Source: Candidatus Kapaibacterium sp. (GTDB lineage: Bacteria > Bacteroidota > Ignavibacteria > Kapaibacteriales > UBA7675). From it: DNA of 64,000 bases. Where the stretch lies: the NCBI GenBank assembly GCA_028284775.1, contig JANQRB010000042.1, positions 1-64,000 of the forward strand. The letters run 5' to 3'. The translations under genes were made by a program, and so were the position numbers. Positions 17,543-26,343 of this stretch are shown here, one piece after another (position 1 is the stretch's first letter; every line of letters starts with the position of its first letter). Under the pieces are notes generated by a model, which worked only from the letters and a program-made list of their open reading frames with translations, made no database searches and was not told where the DNA came from.

Positions 17543-19294
17543 ATGATCAAGACAAAGATTCCCGCCAGCGACGAAGCGTTAAACCTCAAACGAAAGCTCA
17601 GTTTCGAATTGCGCACAGTTCGGCGAATGGCGTCCGGCGCCGATCCCGCGAAAAGGCTGGCGATTGCCCAACGCTGTCTGGCTGCCGCGCGGCAGGCGGA
17701 AATGCCTGATTTTCAACTGCGCTTCTGCTTTGAATGCGCCAAAGCCTGTCTGCACCTAGGCCGCCCTGAAGTCATGCAGGCCTATCTGGCCGACGCCGGC
17801 GCTATTGCCGGGCAATCGGACGATGCAGAAAATCGCGCGCATTATTGTACCATGATGGGTGCTTTTAACGTGGAAGGCCGGAATCTGCCGCAGGCATTGC
17901 CGCTGTTGCTGCAGGCCCTGGAACTGCTCGATGGCGACAATTGCGATCGCAGCGATCTGGTTCAGGCACTGTTGTCCATGGGCAAACTACATCTCCACCT
18001 TGCCGACCACCGGCAGGCGCTGCCCTACCTGCTGCGTTGCCTGAATATTCAGCGCGAGATCGGTCATCTGGCAGGGCAGGCACCTGTTCAGCAACTTCTG
18101 GGCCGACTTTATGCCGAACTCGACGATAGCGAACGGGCACTGGGCCATTTCACTCTCAGCCTGGAAATCAGTCGAACACTTGACGCCACGCTGGACATCG
18201 CTCTTTCGCTGGACTGCATAGGAGGCCTGCTGAGCCGCATGGGCAAGCCGCAGAACGCTCTCATCTATCTGTTTGAGGCGCAGGAGCTTTATGATCAGTT
18301 GGACAACAGAAAACTCAAGATGCACATAAAGGGTGTTATCGGCGACGCGTATCACTGTATGGGCGAAACGAAGCGCGCGCTGGCGCAGTATGAATCGATG
18401 CTCGCGCAGGGCGCCGACTACCCCGACCTGCAGTGTCAGGCTCTGGCAATGCTGGGACAGGTCCACCAGGAACAGGGGTCCTATGCGCGCTGTATCCGCT
18501 TCTATGAGCAGGCAGTCGATCTCTGCGCGCGTTGGGGCTTCGCAGAGCGCCGGGTGGAGCTGACCGGCAGGCTGGCCGATGTGTTCGCGGAACAGGGCGA
18601 CATAGCACGGGCATTGGAGCATCGCAAACGCAGCATTAAACTCCAACAGGAATTGCTCGACAGTCAGCGTCAGATCCCGGCGTGGGAAAGCGCGACACAG
18701 GAGGCTCGCAATGCCAAGGACGACCCGGGGCCGGAGCTGCGTCAGGCAGCCGAACACTCACTGCAACAGCTCGAAGAACACGAAGCGGCATTGGCTAAAA
18801 CAACTATCGATCTGCTGCAAAAGAACGCAGCGCTGCGTGAGCTGCAGAAAACCGCCCGGCAGTACGCGCGCAAGAGCGATTCGGCACTCAGACAACTGGC
18901 GACGCATGTACTCGAATGTTACAATGAGTGCGAGAGCAGGACAGCAGCGACAGCGACAACAGATGCCGTCATCGCCAGGGCCTATCGCGAATTCACTGCG
19001 CGCCTTAGGGCTGCGGCGCCAGAGCTGACGACGGCCGAGTTACGCGTTTGCCTGCTGATTAAACTCAATCTCTCGATTAAACAAATTGCCGCAACGCTCC
19101 TTTTGTCCACGGAGACTGTTCGCTCTCATCGCAAACAAATTCGTCGCAAGTTGGGCTTGAACGCGGATGCCAATGTCGACTTTTTCATTCGTTCACTGCC
19201 GAAGGGCTACGAGTCTGCTGCACTTTCTGTTAAAAGACCGGGCAATGCCATGGACGAATATCAGGACGATCTCTTCTTGCAGGAGGCGAAATGA
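17543..19294 (+). CDS. TPR-repeat transcriptional regulator with LuxR-type HTH, copy 1
   Basis: 583 residues. The N-terminal two thirds (about 40-385) is an array of TPR-like helical pairs (for example QALPYLLRCLNIQREIGHLA, RALAQYESMLAQG). A coiled-coil-rich linker (about 395-460) follows, then a C-terminal LuxR/GerE-type helix-turn-helix around 500-550 (ELRVCLLIKLNLSIKQIAAT then TETVRSHRKQIRRKL). No signal peptide or membrane helix is present, so this is probably a cytosolic regulator in which TPRs sense a peptide or protein and the HTH binds DNA. A GGAAAA run lies 13 bases before ATG. The stop overlaps the next start in ATGA, implying translational coupling with its paralogue. Targets are unknown. 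Confidence 0.85.
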   Translation: MIKTKIPASDEALNLKRKLSFELRTVRRMASGADPAKRLAIAQRCLAAARQAEMPDFQLRFCFECAKACLHLGRPEVMQAYLADAGAIAGQSDDAENRAHYCTMMGAFNVEGRNLPQALPLLLQALELLDGDNCDRSDLVQALLSMGKLHLHLADHRQALPYLLRCLNIQREIGHLAGQAPVQQLLGRLYAELDDSERALGHFTLSLEISRTLDATLDIALSLDCIGGLLSRMGKPQNALIYLFEAQELYDQLDNRKLKMHIKGVIGDAYHCMGETKRALAQYESMLAQGADYPDLQCQALAMLGQVHQEQGSYARCIRFYEQAVDLCARWGFAERRVELTGRLADVFAEQGDIARALEHRKRSIKLQQELLDSQRQIPAWESATQEARNAKDDPGPELRQAAEHSLQQLEEHEAALAKTTIDLLQKNAALRELQKTARQYARKSDSALRQLATHVLECYNECESRTAATATTDAVIARAYREFTARLRAAAPELTTAELRVCLLIKLNLSIKQIAATLLLSTETVRSHRKQIRRKLGLNADANVDFFIRSLPKGYESAALSVKRPGNAMDEYQDDLFLQEAK

Positions 19295-21021
19295 CCGACG
19301 ACTCAAGTGAGAGGGAACGGCGCTCCGCGCATTCGGATGCAGACATCGATGAGCAGTTCACTGCGATCGAGCCGCAAAAAACTACTGCGATGGACAGGCG
19401 CGAGTATAGCCTGCTTAAACGCGAAGAAGAAATCTACCTGACACTTGCAAGGACAAATCCCGCAGCGGCGCTCGTTGCCCTGGAGGAATGCCTGCGAGAT
19501 GCGGAAGAGAGCGAGCTGCCGGTGCTTCAAATGCGTTTTCTTTTTACATGCGCCGAAATTTGCGATCATCTCGGCGATCACAGCAGCATGGACCGCTACG
19601 CCGCGCGAGCACGCACACTGGGCAGCGGCATTAGACATTCCGGCGCGCGTGCATACTTCTGCACCATGCATGGAACCTATGCGATGGTAAAGGGAAGCCA
19701 CGAAGAGGCGCGCGCGCATTTGCAGGAAGCCATTGTTCGCAAAGAAGAGCTTGGTGAAACGGACTGGGTTCTCAACCAGGCATTGGGGGCTCTAAACAAC
19801 GCGCTGTTTAATTTGGGCGATTATCGGGAAGCGCTGCTGGCGGCGTTGCGCGGCCTCCAGGTCTGTAGCTCGATCGGGCATGTGCGCGGTATCGCGCCAA
19901 TCTGCCAGCAACTTGCCGCGATATACTCCCGCGCACGCTTCTTTCAGGCGGCCGAAGACTTTCTCGCTAGGGGTCTGCAAAGCAGTCGCACAAGCGGTCT
20001 CGTGCTTGAACAGGCGGACATGCTGATTGACTGCGCTGCCATGCATGGGCGCATGGGCCGCCATGACGAGGCGCTGCATTGTCTGTTCGAGGCACGCTCA
20101 ATGTTCGCAGCAATCGGCAACGAGCGCAAACTGTCCGAAACGCTGCTGAGCATCGGCGATCAATTGCTTGGAACCGGCCGCAGGGCCCAGGCGGAACGTT
20201 TCCTTGGCGAGGCCCTGACGATGGCCGAGGATCTTCGTCTTGACCTGATACGCTGTCGCGGGCTGCTGGCTTCGGGTCGCCTGCAAGGTGAACTGGGAGA
20301 ATATACCCGGGCTTCGACCACGCTGCAGCAAGCATTAAAACTGGCCTGCGAAAAAAATTGGCGGTCCGAGTCGCTGGCAGCCCATCGGGAGCTGGCGGTG
20401 CTTGCCGAAGCATTGGAAGAGCCGGAGGCAGCGTACCGACACTACACACAGGTTAACACTCTTCAGACACAACTCCTCTCGCAGGAACAGCAGCAGTCTC
20501 TTGCCGCCATCAGTGTCCAGGACAGCATCAGGGAACAACAGCGGCAGCAAGAGCTGTGGCGAGAGATTAAGCGAAAGGCGCGACAATCCATCGAGAATAT
20601 CGTCGCCAGCTTCCAGGATGCGACACAATTGCTGGATCAGCACAATGAAACATTAATGCTTGTGCGGACAACAGTACAAATTCCTGTTGCTTCCACCGCT
20701 CGTCCCCTCCGGCAGCTGAGAACGCGCATCCAAGAACTCTGCGACACCCAGGGCGAGACCGCCCGTGATACGCGTGTTCAGTCCGAAGCCCGTCAATTGA
20801 GAGAACAGGATTTTGTGGCCTGGCTGCGCCGGGAGGCAGCAGACCTGACTGCGACCGAGTTGCGAGTTTGCCTGTTAATTCGGCAGGGTCACTCGATTAA
20901 TCAAATCGCCGACGCACTATATGTAAGCAGGGAAACGGTCCGCTCGCACCGCAAACACATACGCAAGAAGCTGACGATCGCGCCCGGCGCCGATCTCCAC
21001 GGAGTGTTTATAAGGGTGTAG
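19291..21021 (+). CDS. TPR-repeat transcriptional regulator with LuxR-type HTH, copy 2
   Basis: 576 residues with the same architecture as the preceding gene: an N-terminal charged stretch, about eight TPR-like helical pairs (about 40-380), a linker with coiled-coil propensity, and an HTH at about 525-565 (TELRVCLLIRQGHSINQIAD then RETVRSHRKHIRKKL). The HTH recognition helix SRETVRSHRKHIRKK closely matches copy 1 (STETVRSHRKQIRRK), whereas the TPR parts have diverged, suggesting similar DNA sites but different sensed ligands. The start overlaps the previous stop by 4 nt. The stop codon overlaps the end of the convergent SRPBCC gene by 14 bp (21008-21021). Confidence 0.85.
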   Translation: MTDDSSERERRSAHSDADIDEQFTAIEPQKTTAMDRREYSLLKREEEIYLTLARTNPAAALVALEECLRDAEESELPVLQMRFLFTCAEICDHLGDHSSMDRYAARARTLGSGIRHSGARAYFCTMHGTYAMVKGSHEEARAHLQEAIVRKEELGETDWVLNQALGALNNALFNLGDYREALLAALRGLQVCSSIGHVRGIAPICQQLAAIYSRARFFQAAEDFLARGLQSSRTSGLVLEQADMLIDCAAMHGRMGRHDEALHCLFEARSMFAAIGNERKLSETLLSIGDQLLGTGRRAQAERFLGEALTMAEDLRLDLIRCRGLLASGRLQGELGEYTRASTTLQQALKLACEKNWRSESLAAHRELAVLAEALEEPEAAYRHYTQVNTLQTQLLSQEQQQSLAAISVQDSIREQQRQQELWREIKRKARQSIENIVASFQDATQLLDQHNETLMLVRTTVQIPVASTARPLRQLRTRIQELCDTQGETARDTRVQSEARQLREQDFVAWLRREAADLTATELRVCLLIRQGHSINQIADALYVSRETVRSHRKHIRKKLTIAPGADLHGVFIRV

Positions 21022-21967
21022 TTTTAATGCGTTCGGTTTGTGCATACAGCCACTCAATATGGTCTTCTATCGATAGTGCCTCATACGCGAGATCGTCCTG
21101 CAGGTACAGAGCCAGGCGAGCGCAAAATCCGGCCCAGCCAATCACATAATCCGCATAGTCGGCGGGCATCGGAGCAAAACCGGAATGACGAAGCGTTATG
21201 CGCGCCCGAGCACCGACACTTTCGACTCTCCACTCCACATGCGTGCCGGCTTCATCCGCGTAGTGCCAGTCATAGGCAATGCATTTGCCTTCTTCGAAAG
21301 CGCTAATTTTTGTGGGACCATCATTGCTCCAGCCATAGCTGAGTTCGCCGCCCGTGCGCGGGTCTATCCGTGCATCGGTCGCGATCCACTTGTTAAGATG
21401 TTCGGCCTGGCTGAGTGCGGCGAAGGCCCTGTCGGAATCGGCTCCCGTCTCAAAGCTGAGTTCAACAACATCCCGGGGACTCCAATCCAGGTTCAGCTTG
21501 AGGGCCGGAGCGTTGCCGCTTAGATGCAGCCGCAGCGCCAGCAGGTAATAGGTCCAGAGATCGTTAACATAGAGCCGGCGTGTGTTTTGTTCCGAGATGA
21601 CGGCAGCAGAAGCAGTAAAGCGCAGCCTGTCATTGTGCAGAGCGCGGTGTTTCACCGTCAGGCGCGTGCCATCCAGTTGAGACTCCAATTCCCATGTTAC
21701 TTCCGTGCTGGCGTCCCGAAGCGGCCAGCTAAAGGACATGCGACGGCCGATTGCCAGAGACGTGATGATCTGCGCACCGCCATCGAGCACGCCAGGACCG
21801 AGCAAGGCGAAGCGTCCCCCCTCGCGCAGATCGACATTCGCGCTGTCGCAGAACCATCGGCATAGCTCCCGCTCGTCTGTTAAGGCCCGCCAGACCTGAT
21901 CCGGCGCCGCATTTAACAGAATTGAACGTACGAATTCCAGTCCACGTGAATTGCGTGGATGTTCCAT
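21008..21967 (-). CDS. Double SRPBCC/AHSA1-domain protein
   Basis: 319 residues from the start at 21967, chosen because GGGAG sits 7 nt upstream; an ATG at 22030 would overlap the upstream gene. Two START-like SRPBCC domains are arranged in tandem: about 8-150 (VRSILLNAAPDQVWRALTDE, WFCDSANVDLREGGRFALLG) and about 170-300 (VVELSFETGADSDRAFAALS, WIATDARIDPRTGGELSYGW). The fold binds hydrophobic ligands or acts in stress response; the ligand is unknown. It lies 28 bp downstream of a winged-helix regulator, a recurrent ArsR-SRPBCC operon arrangement. The 3' end overlaps the convergent TPR regulator by 14 bp. Confidence 0.88.
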   Translation of the reverse strand: MEHPRNSRGLEFVRSILLNAAPDQVWRALTDERELCRWFCDSANVDLREGGRFALLGPGVLDGGAQIITSLAIGRRMSFSWPLRDASTEVTWELESQLDGTRLTVKHRALHNDRLRFTASAAVISEQNTRRLYVNDLWTYYLLALRLHLSGNAPALKLNLDWSPRDVVELSFETGADSDRAFAALSQAEHLNKWIATDARIDPRTGGELSYGWSNDGPTKISAFEEGKCIAYDWHYADEAGTHVEWRVESVGARARITLRHSGFAPMPADYADYVIGWAGFCARLALYLQDDLAYEALSIEDHIEWLYAQTERIKTTPL

Positions 21968-21995
21968 CTTTACACTCCCTAAGTATTTGTTGCCG

Positions 21996-22592
21996 TTAAT
22001 TGACTTCAGAAGAGCCTTTAAGCTCTTCAACTTCCGGGTAGCAAATTATCATCGCGGTATAGCGCTGTTCCGGACTGCTGCTGCCCTGGTACTTCTCCAA
22101 AACGCTATGCAGCGCAGTGAGAAAGTCTTTTGTGAAAGCCTGGCGTTCTTCTTCCGATCGCAACACAATGTCTGCGGTTACGCCGATGCTCGGCACTTCG
22201 TCGCGTCCTTGAGCATCCAGCAATTGCCCTACGTCGTGCTGCAGTCGTTCGGACATCAACAGCAGGTTATGCAAACTCAGTTGTTCTCGTACCTTGCGAA
22301 GGTCGGCTTCATTCGAGCGCAGCAACTGCGGCGAGAACCAGAAGGCCTTGCTTACCGTCTGGTAAACGCCTTCGATGAAATTGCGTTTTGTTCGATTCTC
22401 CACCAGGCGCACCAGGCCCGCCCGCTGCATTTCCCTGATGTTGTTGTTCACCCGCTGCTGCGTGATTTTCAACTTGCGGGCTATATCCAGACATGTTAAG
22501 GGCGATTGAAGCATTTCGAGCATCGCCACCCGGATCGGATTGAGGAGTATGCGCGCTTCATCGATGCGCTGTATAACGTGGAGTTCCTTCAT
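21996..22592 (-). CDS. ArsR-like winged-helix transcriptional regulator
   Basis: 198 residues. The N-terminal winged helix (about 8-85) contains LLNPIRVAMLEMLQ, the HTH LTCLDIARKLKITQQRVNNN and the wing region AGLVRLVENRTKRNFIEGVY. The remaining 110 residues are helical and probably mediate dimerisation or ligand sensing; no Cys metal site typical of classical ArsR is apparent. AGGA seven bases upstream supports the start. It is probably the repressor of its own operon with the SRPBCC protein: an inverted repeat flanks a -7 box 40-90 bp upstream (22629-22682). Ligand unknown. Confidence 0.85.
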   Translation of the reverse strand: MKELHVIQRIDEARILLNPIRVAMLEMLQSPLTCLDIARKLKITQQRVNNNIREMQRAGLVRLVENRTKRNFIEGVYQTVSKAFWFSPQLLRSNEADLRKVREQLSLHNLLLMSERLQHDVGQLLDAQGRDEVPSIGVTADIVLRSEEERQAFTKDFLTALHSVLEKYQGSSSPEQRYTAMIICYPEVEELKGSSEVN

Positions 22593-22628
22593 TGAACGGT
22601 CCTTCTATATTCGCAGGAATACGCCAAT

Positions 22629-22682
22629 ATAAATCGATTCATGTTCATACAAAAATATATTTACATAAAGTCATCGATTTAT
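22629..22682 (-). promoter_or_regulatory. Promoter with flanking inverted-repeat operator
   Basis: Two perfect 10-bp inverted half-sites, ATAAATCGAT (22629-22638) and ATCGATTTAT (22673-22682), are separated by 34 bp; their centres are 44 bp apart, about four helical turns. Between them, on the minus strand, is an exact TAnnTTTG -7 box (TATTTTTG, 22657 to 22650). The half-sites would therefore cover the -33 region and the transcript start. Placement just upstream of a winged-helix gene suggests autoregulation. No -33 TTTG is evident. Confidence 0.55.
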
Positions 22683-22826
22683 TTCACGCCTCAATCCTCT
22701 ACAAGGTCAGGCAATTTCCGCGATCGGGCACTGCGATCTGACAGGCATTTTGAGCGGGGCCGGCTGGAAAGGGTGATTGGATTTCGATACGTGCGCCACG
22801 GAGGAAGGCTAATCGGCGGTAATGAT

Positions 22827-22837
22827 CTGCAAGCGTA
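22827..22837 (-). promoter_or_regulatory. Candidate -7 promoter element (TACGCTTGCAG)
   Basis: Minus-strand TACGCTTG plus CAG in the 398-bp gap between the glutaminyl cyclase stop and the winged-helix start, about 240 bp upstream of the latter. It is a member of the TAnnYTTGCAG set. The rest of this gap (22593-22990) shows no gene beyond the operator at 22629-22682. Confidence 0.35.
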
Positions 22838-22990
22838 GTGTCTTGCAACAGGCGGATAACCGATGGGAACTTCGGGAGATTAGCAACTCAGACTATCGCT
22901 TTGCTACGATCGATCGCAGGTCTCGAATTTTGCAGAATACTGGAATATAGCGCTGCCTGGAGCGATGCGGCAACATATCTCAAACAATTG

Positions 22991-23884
22991 CTAGCGCGGA
23001 AGCAATTCGATTTCAAACAAAAGGGGCCACAGTTTACCGGTCACAAAAAGGCGATCGTTTTGCGTGTCGTAGGCGATGCCGTTGAGCACATCCATTCCCA
23101 TGCGAAAGCGCTCTTCGTCGCTGAAAAGTCCGCTAAGGTCGATCCAGCCTATGACGGCGCCGCTGATCGGGTCGATCCGCACGATACGGTCGCTGCGATA
23201 GACGTTAGCAAAGATTTCACCCTTTATGTACTCAAGCTCATTAAGCTCAGTGACGGGCATTGAGCCATCGCGCACGCGAACGCTGCCGGTGACAGCAAAA
23301 CTTTGCGGGTCGATGTAACGCAGCAGATCGGAGCCATCGCTCATGATCAGACGACGGCCGTCGTGGGTCAGACCCCAGCCCTCACCACTGTAGCTGAATT
23401 GCTGCAACAGTGCCAGGCTTTCTTTGTCATAAACCAAAGCGATACCGGCACGCCAGGTAAGCTGATAAATTTTATCTTTCAGCACAGCGATGCCTTCGCC
23501 GAAGTAGCGGGCGTCCAGGGCCTGCTGCTGCTGCACTGCGCCAGAAAGCAGGTCCAGCTTGCGAATGGCCGATGAGCCGTACAGCCCGGTACCTTCGTAG
23601 AGAATATTTTCATGAAACACCAGGCCCTGGGTAAAGGCCGAAGGATCGTGAGGCAGCTTCTGCAGAATTCGATAGCCGTAGTGCCGAGCGGCTTGCGGCG
23701 CAGCCGACACCGGGACAATCTGATCAATCTGATTTGCGACAACATTTTCTTTAACAGTTTCTTTAGTCGGAGTTTGCGCGGTGACGGTCTCCCGGCGCGG
23801 CGGCTCTTCGTTGCAACTCGCAGTCCCCGCCAGCAGAGCGGCCAGCGCAGCGAGGGCAATGGTATTTCGAATGCGTGAAATCAT
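22991..23884 (-). CDS. Glutaminyl-peptide cyclotransferase-like lipoprotein
   Basis: 297 residues. The N-terminus IALAALAALLAGTASC has a lipobox (TASC), so the mature protein is probably a lipoprotein. From about residue 65 the sequence matches the plant/bacterial glutaminyl cyclase beta-propeller family: LPHDPSAFTQGLVFHENILY, EGTGLYGSSAIRKLDL, YFGEGIAVLKDKIYQLTWR, SDGSDLLRY, ELEYIKGEIFANVY, LNGIAYDTQNDRLFVTGKLW. The enzyme converts N-terminal Gln to pyroglutamate, here on exported proteins. T9SS organisms often have such cyclases because many exported proteins begin with Gln after signal cleavage (established for Bacteroidota; assumed here). It lies 50 bp after a DinB gene, likely the same operon. 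Confidence 0.92.
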   Translation of the reverse strand: MISRIRNTIALAALAALLAGTASCNEEPPRRETVTAQTPTKETVKENVVANQIDQIVPVSAAPQAARHYGYRILQKLPHDPSAFTQGLVFHENILYEGTGLYGSSAIRKLDLLSGAVQQQQALDARYFGEGIAVLKDKIYQLTWRAGIALVYDKESLALLQQFSYSGEGWGLTHDGRRLIMSDGSDLLRYIDPQSFAVTGSVRVRDGSMPVTELNELEYIKGEIFANVYRSDRIVRIDPISGAVIGWIDLSGLFSDEERFRMGMDVLNGIAYDTQNDRLFVTGKLWPLLFEIELLPR

Positions 23885-23934
23885 ACTTTATTCGCGGTCC
23901 TCGATTCGGGCAAAGGAAGACGTCGGCTTGCAAT

Positions 23935-24417
23935 TCAAGCGGACAAATAGGCGGCTTCGCTCAGCCAGAGTTCTTCAATACGATACATGTGCAGATGATC
24001 GTGCATCAAAACGTGACGCAGCAAAATATCGGGTGAATACAATCGATACTCGCTGTGCTGCGCCCGACGTAGCCAGATCGATTCGTCGAGCTCACGCAGG
24101 AACGCCAGCAATCGACCGCGCTGCGTCGCAAATGTCTCCAAAGCCTGATCCCAATCCATAGCGAGCAAGTGTTCGTCCGACGCTGTGTTGCCCGGCAGAT
24201 AGGGCTCGAAGCGCGGCGATTCCTCATCCCGAAATTGCTCGAAACGCCCCCGAAGCATCGGCTGCACATCTGCCAGATGACAGAGATGTTCATGGATACT
24301 CCACTTAGCCGCGATGCGCCGCGGCTTGCGCTCAGCCTCCGGGATTGCCGCCGCGAGATCGGCCAGAATCACCGGACTTTGCTCAAGGCAGCTTAGTATG
24401 GAATTACGGCTCTGCAT
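23935..24417 (-). CDS. DinB-fold protein, copy a
   Basis: 160 residues. A four-helix DinB/YfiT-type bundle with the expected metal-ligand histidines: WSIHEHLCHLADVQ near residue 40 and LRHVLMHDHLHMYRIEELW near 140. DinB-like proteins are often metal-dependent thiol transferases or detoxification enzymes; no specific reaction can be read. Three nucleotides separate its start from the stop of the next DinB gene upstream, so they are co-transcribed and probably coupled. Confidence 0.85.
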   Translation of the reverse strand: MQSRNSILSCLEQSPVILADLAAAIPEAERKPRRIAAKWSIHEHLCHLADVQPMLRGRFEQFRDEESPRFEPYLPGNTASDEHLLAMDWDQALETFATQRGRLLAFLRELDESIWLRRAQHSEYRLYSPDILLRHVLMHDHLHMYRIEELWLSEAAYLSA

Positions 24418-24420
24418 AGC

Positions 24421-24942
24421 TCATGTACTCGCTTGCCCTCGGGCGGGGCGGCTGCGTTCCAGCACTTCTTCTTCCGTCAGACCGTAGAGCGGTGGATTGG
24501 CCACGCCGAGCATTCCAAGATAAATAAAAATCTGACCGCGATGATGAATTTCATGTTCCACCATCGCGCGCATCCACTTCCAGGTGCTGATTTCAATGCC
24601 GGCGGGAGTTCGGCATTTGCGCCGTAAATCGTCGTCGCCAAGCGACGCTATCAGTCCGAGAGACTCGTTATGTGTTTGCCGCATGTACCCCAGGATATTG
24701 TCATAGCCATCGGCCAGACTTTTCCCATGGCCGGGATAAGAGCTGGGACGGCCGCAGAAATTTTCGCAGAACATATAGCGTTCCAGAGCCGCGATATGGC
24801 GCAGCAGATCGCCCAAAGTGAACTTAGCGGGTTGATAGGTCCACTCGATATGTTCGGGCGGGATGCAGCCGGCGATGTGCATCGTACGTCCGCGAATACG
24901 GCGATAGTAATCCAGGAACGATGAAACCGAGGGAATCTCCAC
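24421..24942 (-). CDS. DinB-fold protein, copy b
   Basis: 173 residues of the same superfamily but divergent from its neighbour. Metal-site histidines occur in LGDLLRHIAALERYMF (near 48) and VEHEIHHRGQIFIYLGMLG (near 135), the latter a canonical DinB signature HE.HHRGQ. The C-terminal tail LTEEEVLERSRPARGQ is charged. First gene of a tight pair with copy a. Function within the superfamily is undetermined. Confidence 0.87.
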   Translation of the reverse strand: MEIPSVSSFLDYYRRIRGRTMHIAGCIPPEHIEWTYQPAKFTLGDLLRHIAALERYMFCENFCGRPSSYPGHGKSLADGYDNILGYMRQTHNESLGLIASLGDDDLRRKCRTPAGIEISTWKWMRAMVEHEIHHRGQIFIYLGMLGVANPPLYGLTEEEVLERSRPARGQAST

Positions 24943-25513
24943 AGGAATCTCCTTGATGCAGGCTGATTAAATGTCGACCCATGCCGTCGTAGCTACGCGG
25001 CCGGACCGACGGTGTTTTCAGAGCGTTGCCTTCTCGGCCTTGTCGATTTTGCAATTATTATATTTCATGGAATTGCATTTGCCTTTGAAGGCTTACGCAG
25101 CGAATGGGTAAAAATGACGCTTTTGAATGCCGTGCTTCACCTGAGCCTGCGGGCAATGTGCAGCTTCATCGCTTTAAGTCTACAATGTAATCGTCCACGC
25201 AAACCACTGCAGTATGAAGCGCTCTCGTATGCACGAATTCGACTGCTTTCAATATCAGATTTTGTTCGGCGGCGGACCGGATATTGCCTTCCCTGCAAGG
25301 GTCACAGCACAGATCGATGCCGAAGCGTTTGTCCGCACAAGCTGCGAGAGCCAACACCGAGATCAATTCAAGCTTCTGCGGGTCCGAAGGCCGGTTGCGA
25401 GGTCCAGCTCCCTGGGATAAGCTTTCGAGCTACGAAGTTTGCCGGTAAAGCCGAGAAGACAAACCCGGCATCGCTACAATCCGGAATTTTCACTCTTGCG
25501 GCGAATAGTGCTT
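24943..25513. other. Spacer between DinB genes b and c
   Basis: 571 bp. On the minus strand an 88-codon open frame (stop 25166-25168) reads a protein-like stretch including FGIDLCCDPCREGNI and AVEFVHTRALHTAVV, but it has no ATG and no ribosome-binding site and was not recognised. It may be a gene remnant or chance. No promoter box for copy b was found. Confidence 0.35.
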
Positions 25514-26074
25514 CTAATGGGAGTCAGCTCCACGACGCAACTCAGTAATCTGTCCGCGGTGTTCCGACTCGTGCTGCGCCAGATGATTGATTACCCAGGC
25601 CGGGCTGACCCGATAACGTTCCAGGCTTCGCGGGCGGTCCAGGTCCTCATCGCTCATTCCCCGCAATTGATCCAAGAACAGCGCCCTGACGGCGTCGAGT
25701 CGCTCAATGTGCCGGTCGAGTCCGATACCGCTGATATGGGAGAGACGCCCGTCCGCGTCGCGCACATCATAAGGGAACATCGTGCGCACATTCTCAGGGA
25801 ACGATCGGCAGAGAATTTCGGCAAACAACCAATCGACTTCGATCACAGCGATGTGGTAGAGAAGCGTGCCGATCGAGTTGCCGCCGCTGGCAGGCCGGCT
25901 GTCGAGCACTCGTTGGTCTATTCCTTCGAGAGTACGCTTGGTACGCCGCCGCGTCTCTTCCAGGAGCCAAAGCGAACGCCCGACCTGAGGACTGTAGCCG
26001 GCAAGCGCTTCGACTGCAAGGTGTTGGGTTTGGGGTTCCACAAGATCAAGATAGTAAAATTGACCTTCATACAA
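25514..26074 (-). CDS. DinB-fold protein, copy c
   Basis: 186 residues; the frame has no ATG before the conserved region, and the start used is TTG at 26074 (uncertain, no clear SD). The DinB signature histidines are present: GTLLYHIAVIEVDWLFAEIL near 70 and INHLAQHESEHRGQITELR near 160 (H...H..H arrangement). It is nearer to copy b than to copy a in the HxxEHRGQ motif. Separated from copy b by a 571-bp spacer, so it may have its own promoter. The substrate is unknown. Confidence 0.83.
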   Translation of the reverse strand: MYEGQFYYLDLVEPQTQHLAVEALAGYSPQVGRSLWLLEETRRRTKRTLEGIDQRVLDSRPASGGNSIGTLLYHIAVIEVDWLFAEILCRSFPENVRTMFPYDVRDADGRLSHISGIGLDRHIERLDAVRALFLDQLRGMSDEDLDRPRSLERYRVSPAWVINHLAQHESEHRGQITELRRGADSH

Positions 26075-26157
26075 TATGATGGCAGTGACTTTTAAACAAC
26101 AGAATGCTAGTGGGTGTTAAATTCGTGTGACGCTCTCGCTGATGAATTGCTAGTGAT

Positions 26158-26343
26158 CTACGCGTGAGAAATCAGCTGTAGTCGCGGATGTTTGCCTGCC
26201 TCAGTTGAGCTTGAAAAGGATTGTAGGCAGCGGGGTGGCGGCGAATTTTGGAGCGAGGTGTTTGCAATGCGGAAGAAGAGCCAGGTGAGAACGCTGTAGA
26301 TAGTTGAGATTATGATGGTTGTCAGCACAACTAATACAACCAA
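26158..26343 (-). CDS. Possible small single-span membrane peptide
   Basis: 61 residues starting with TTG at 26343, with AAAGGGG eight bases upstream. The N-terminal 28 residues form one strongly hydrophobic helix (VVLVVLTTIIISTIYSVLTW), followed by a polar Ser/Pro-rich tail. The TTG abuts a TAA (26344-26346) ending an upstream same-frame Gly-rich stretch (GFGGGLGALGF, then six Gly), which itself has no start codon. It could be a real small protein, a remnant of one longer gene split by the stop, or chance. Not recognised. Confidence 0.22.
   Translation of the reverse strand: MVVLVVLTTIIISTIYSVLTWLFFRIANTSLQNSPPPRCLQSFSSSTEAGKHPRLQLISHA

Noticed and set aside
26105-26155. TGCTAGTG twice within about 45 bp as direct-repeat target sites
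   Set aside because: Too short to be significant and no element is bounded by them; similarity to the CTAGTG end of the three-hairpin repeat is probably chance.
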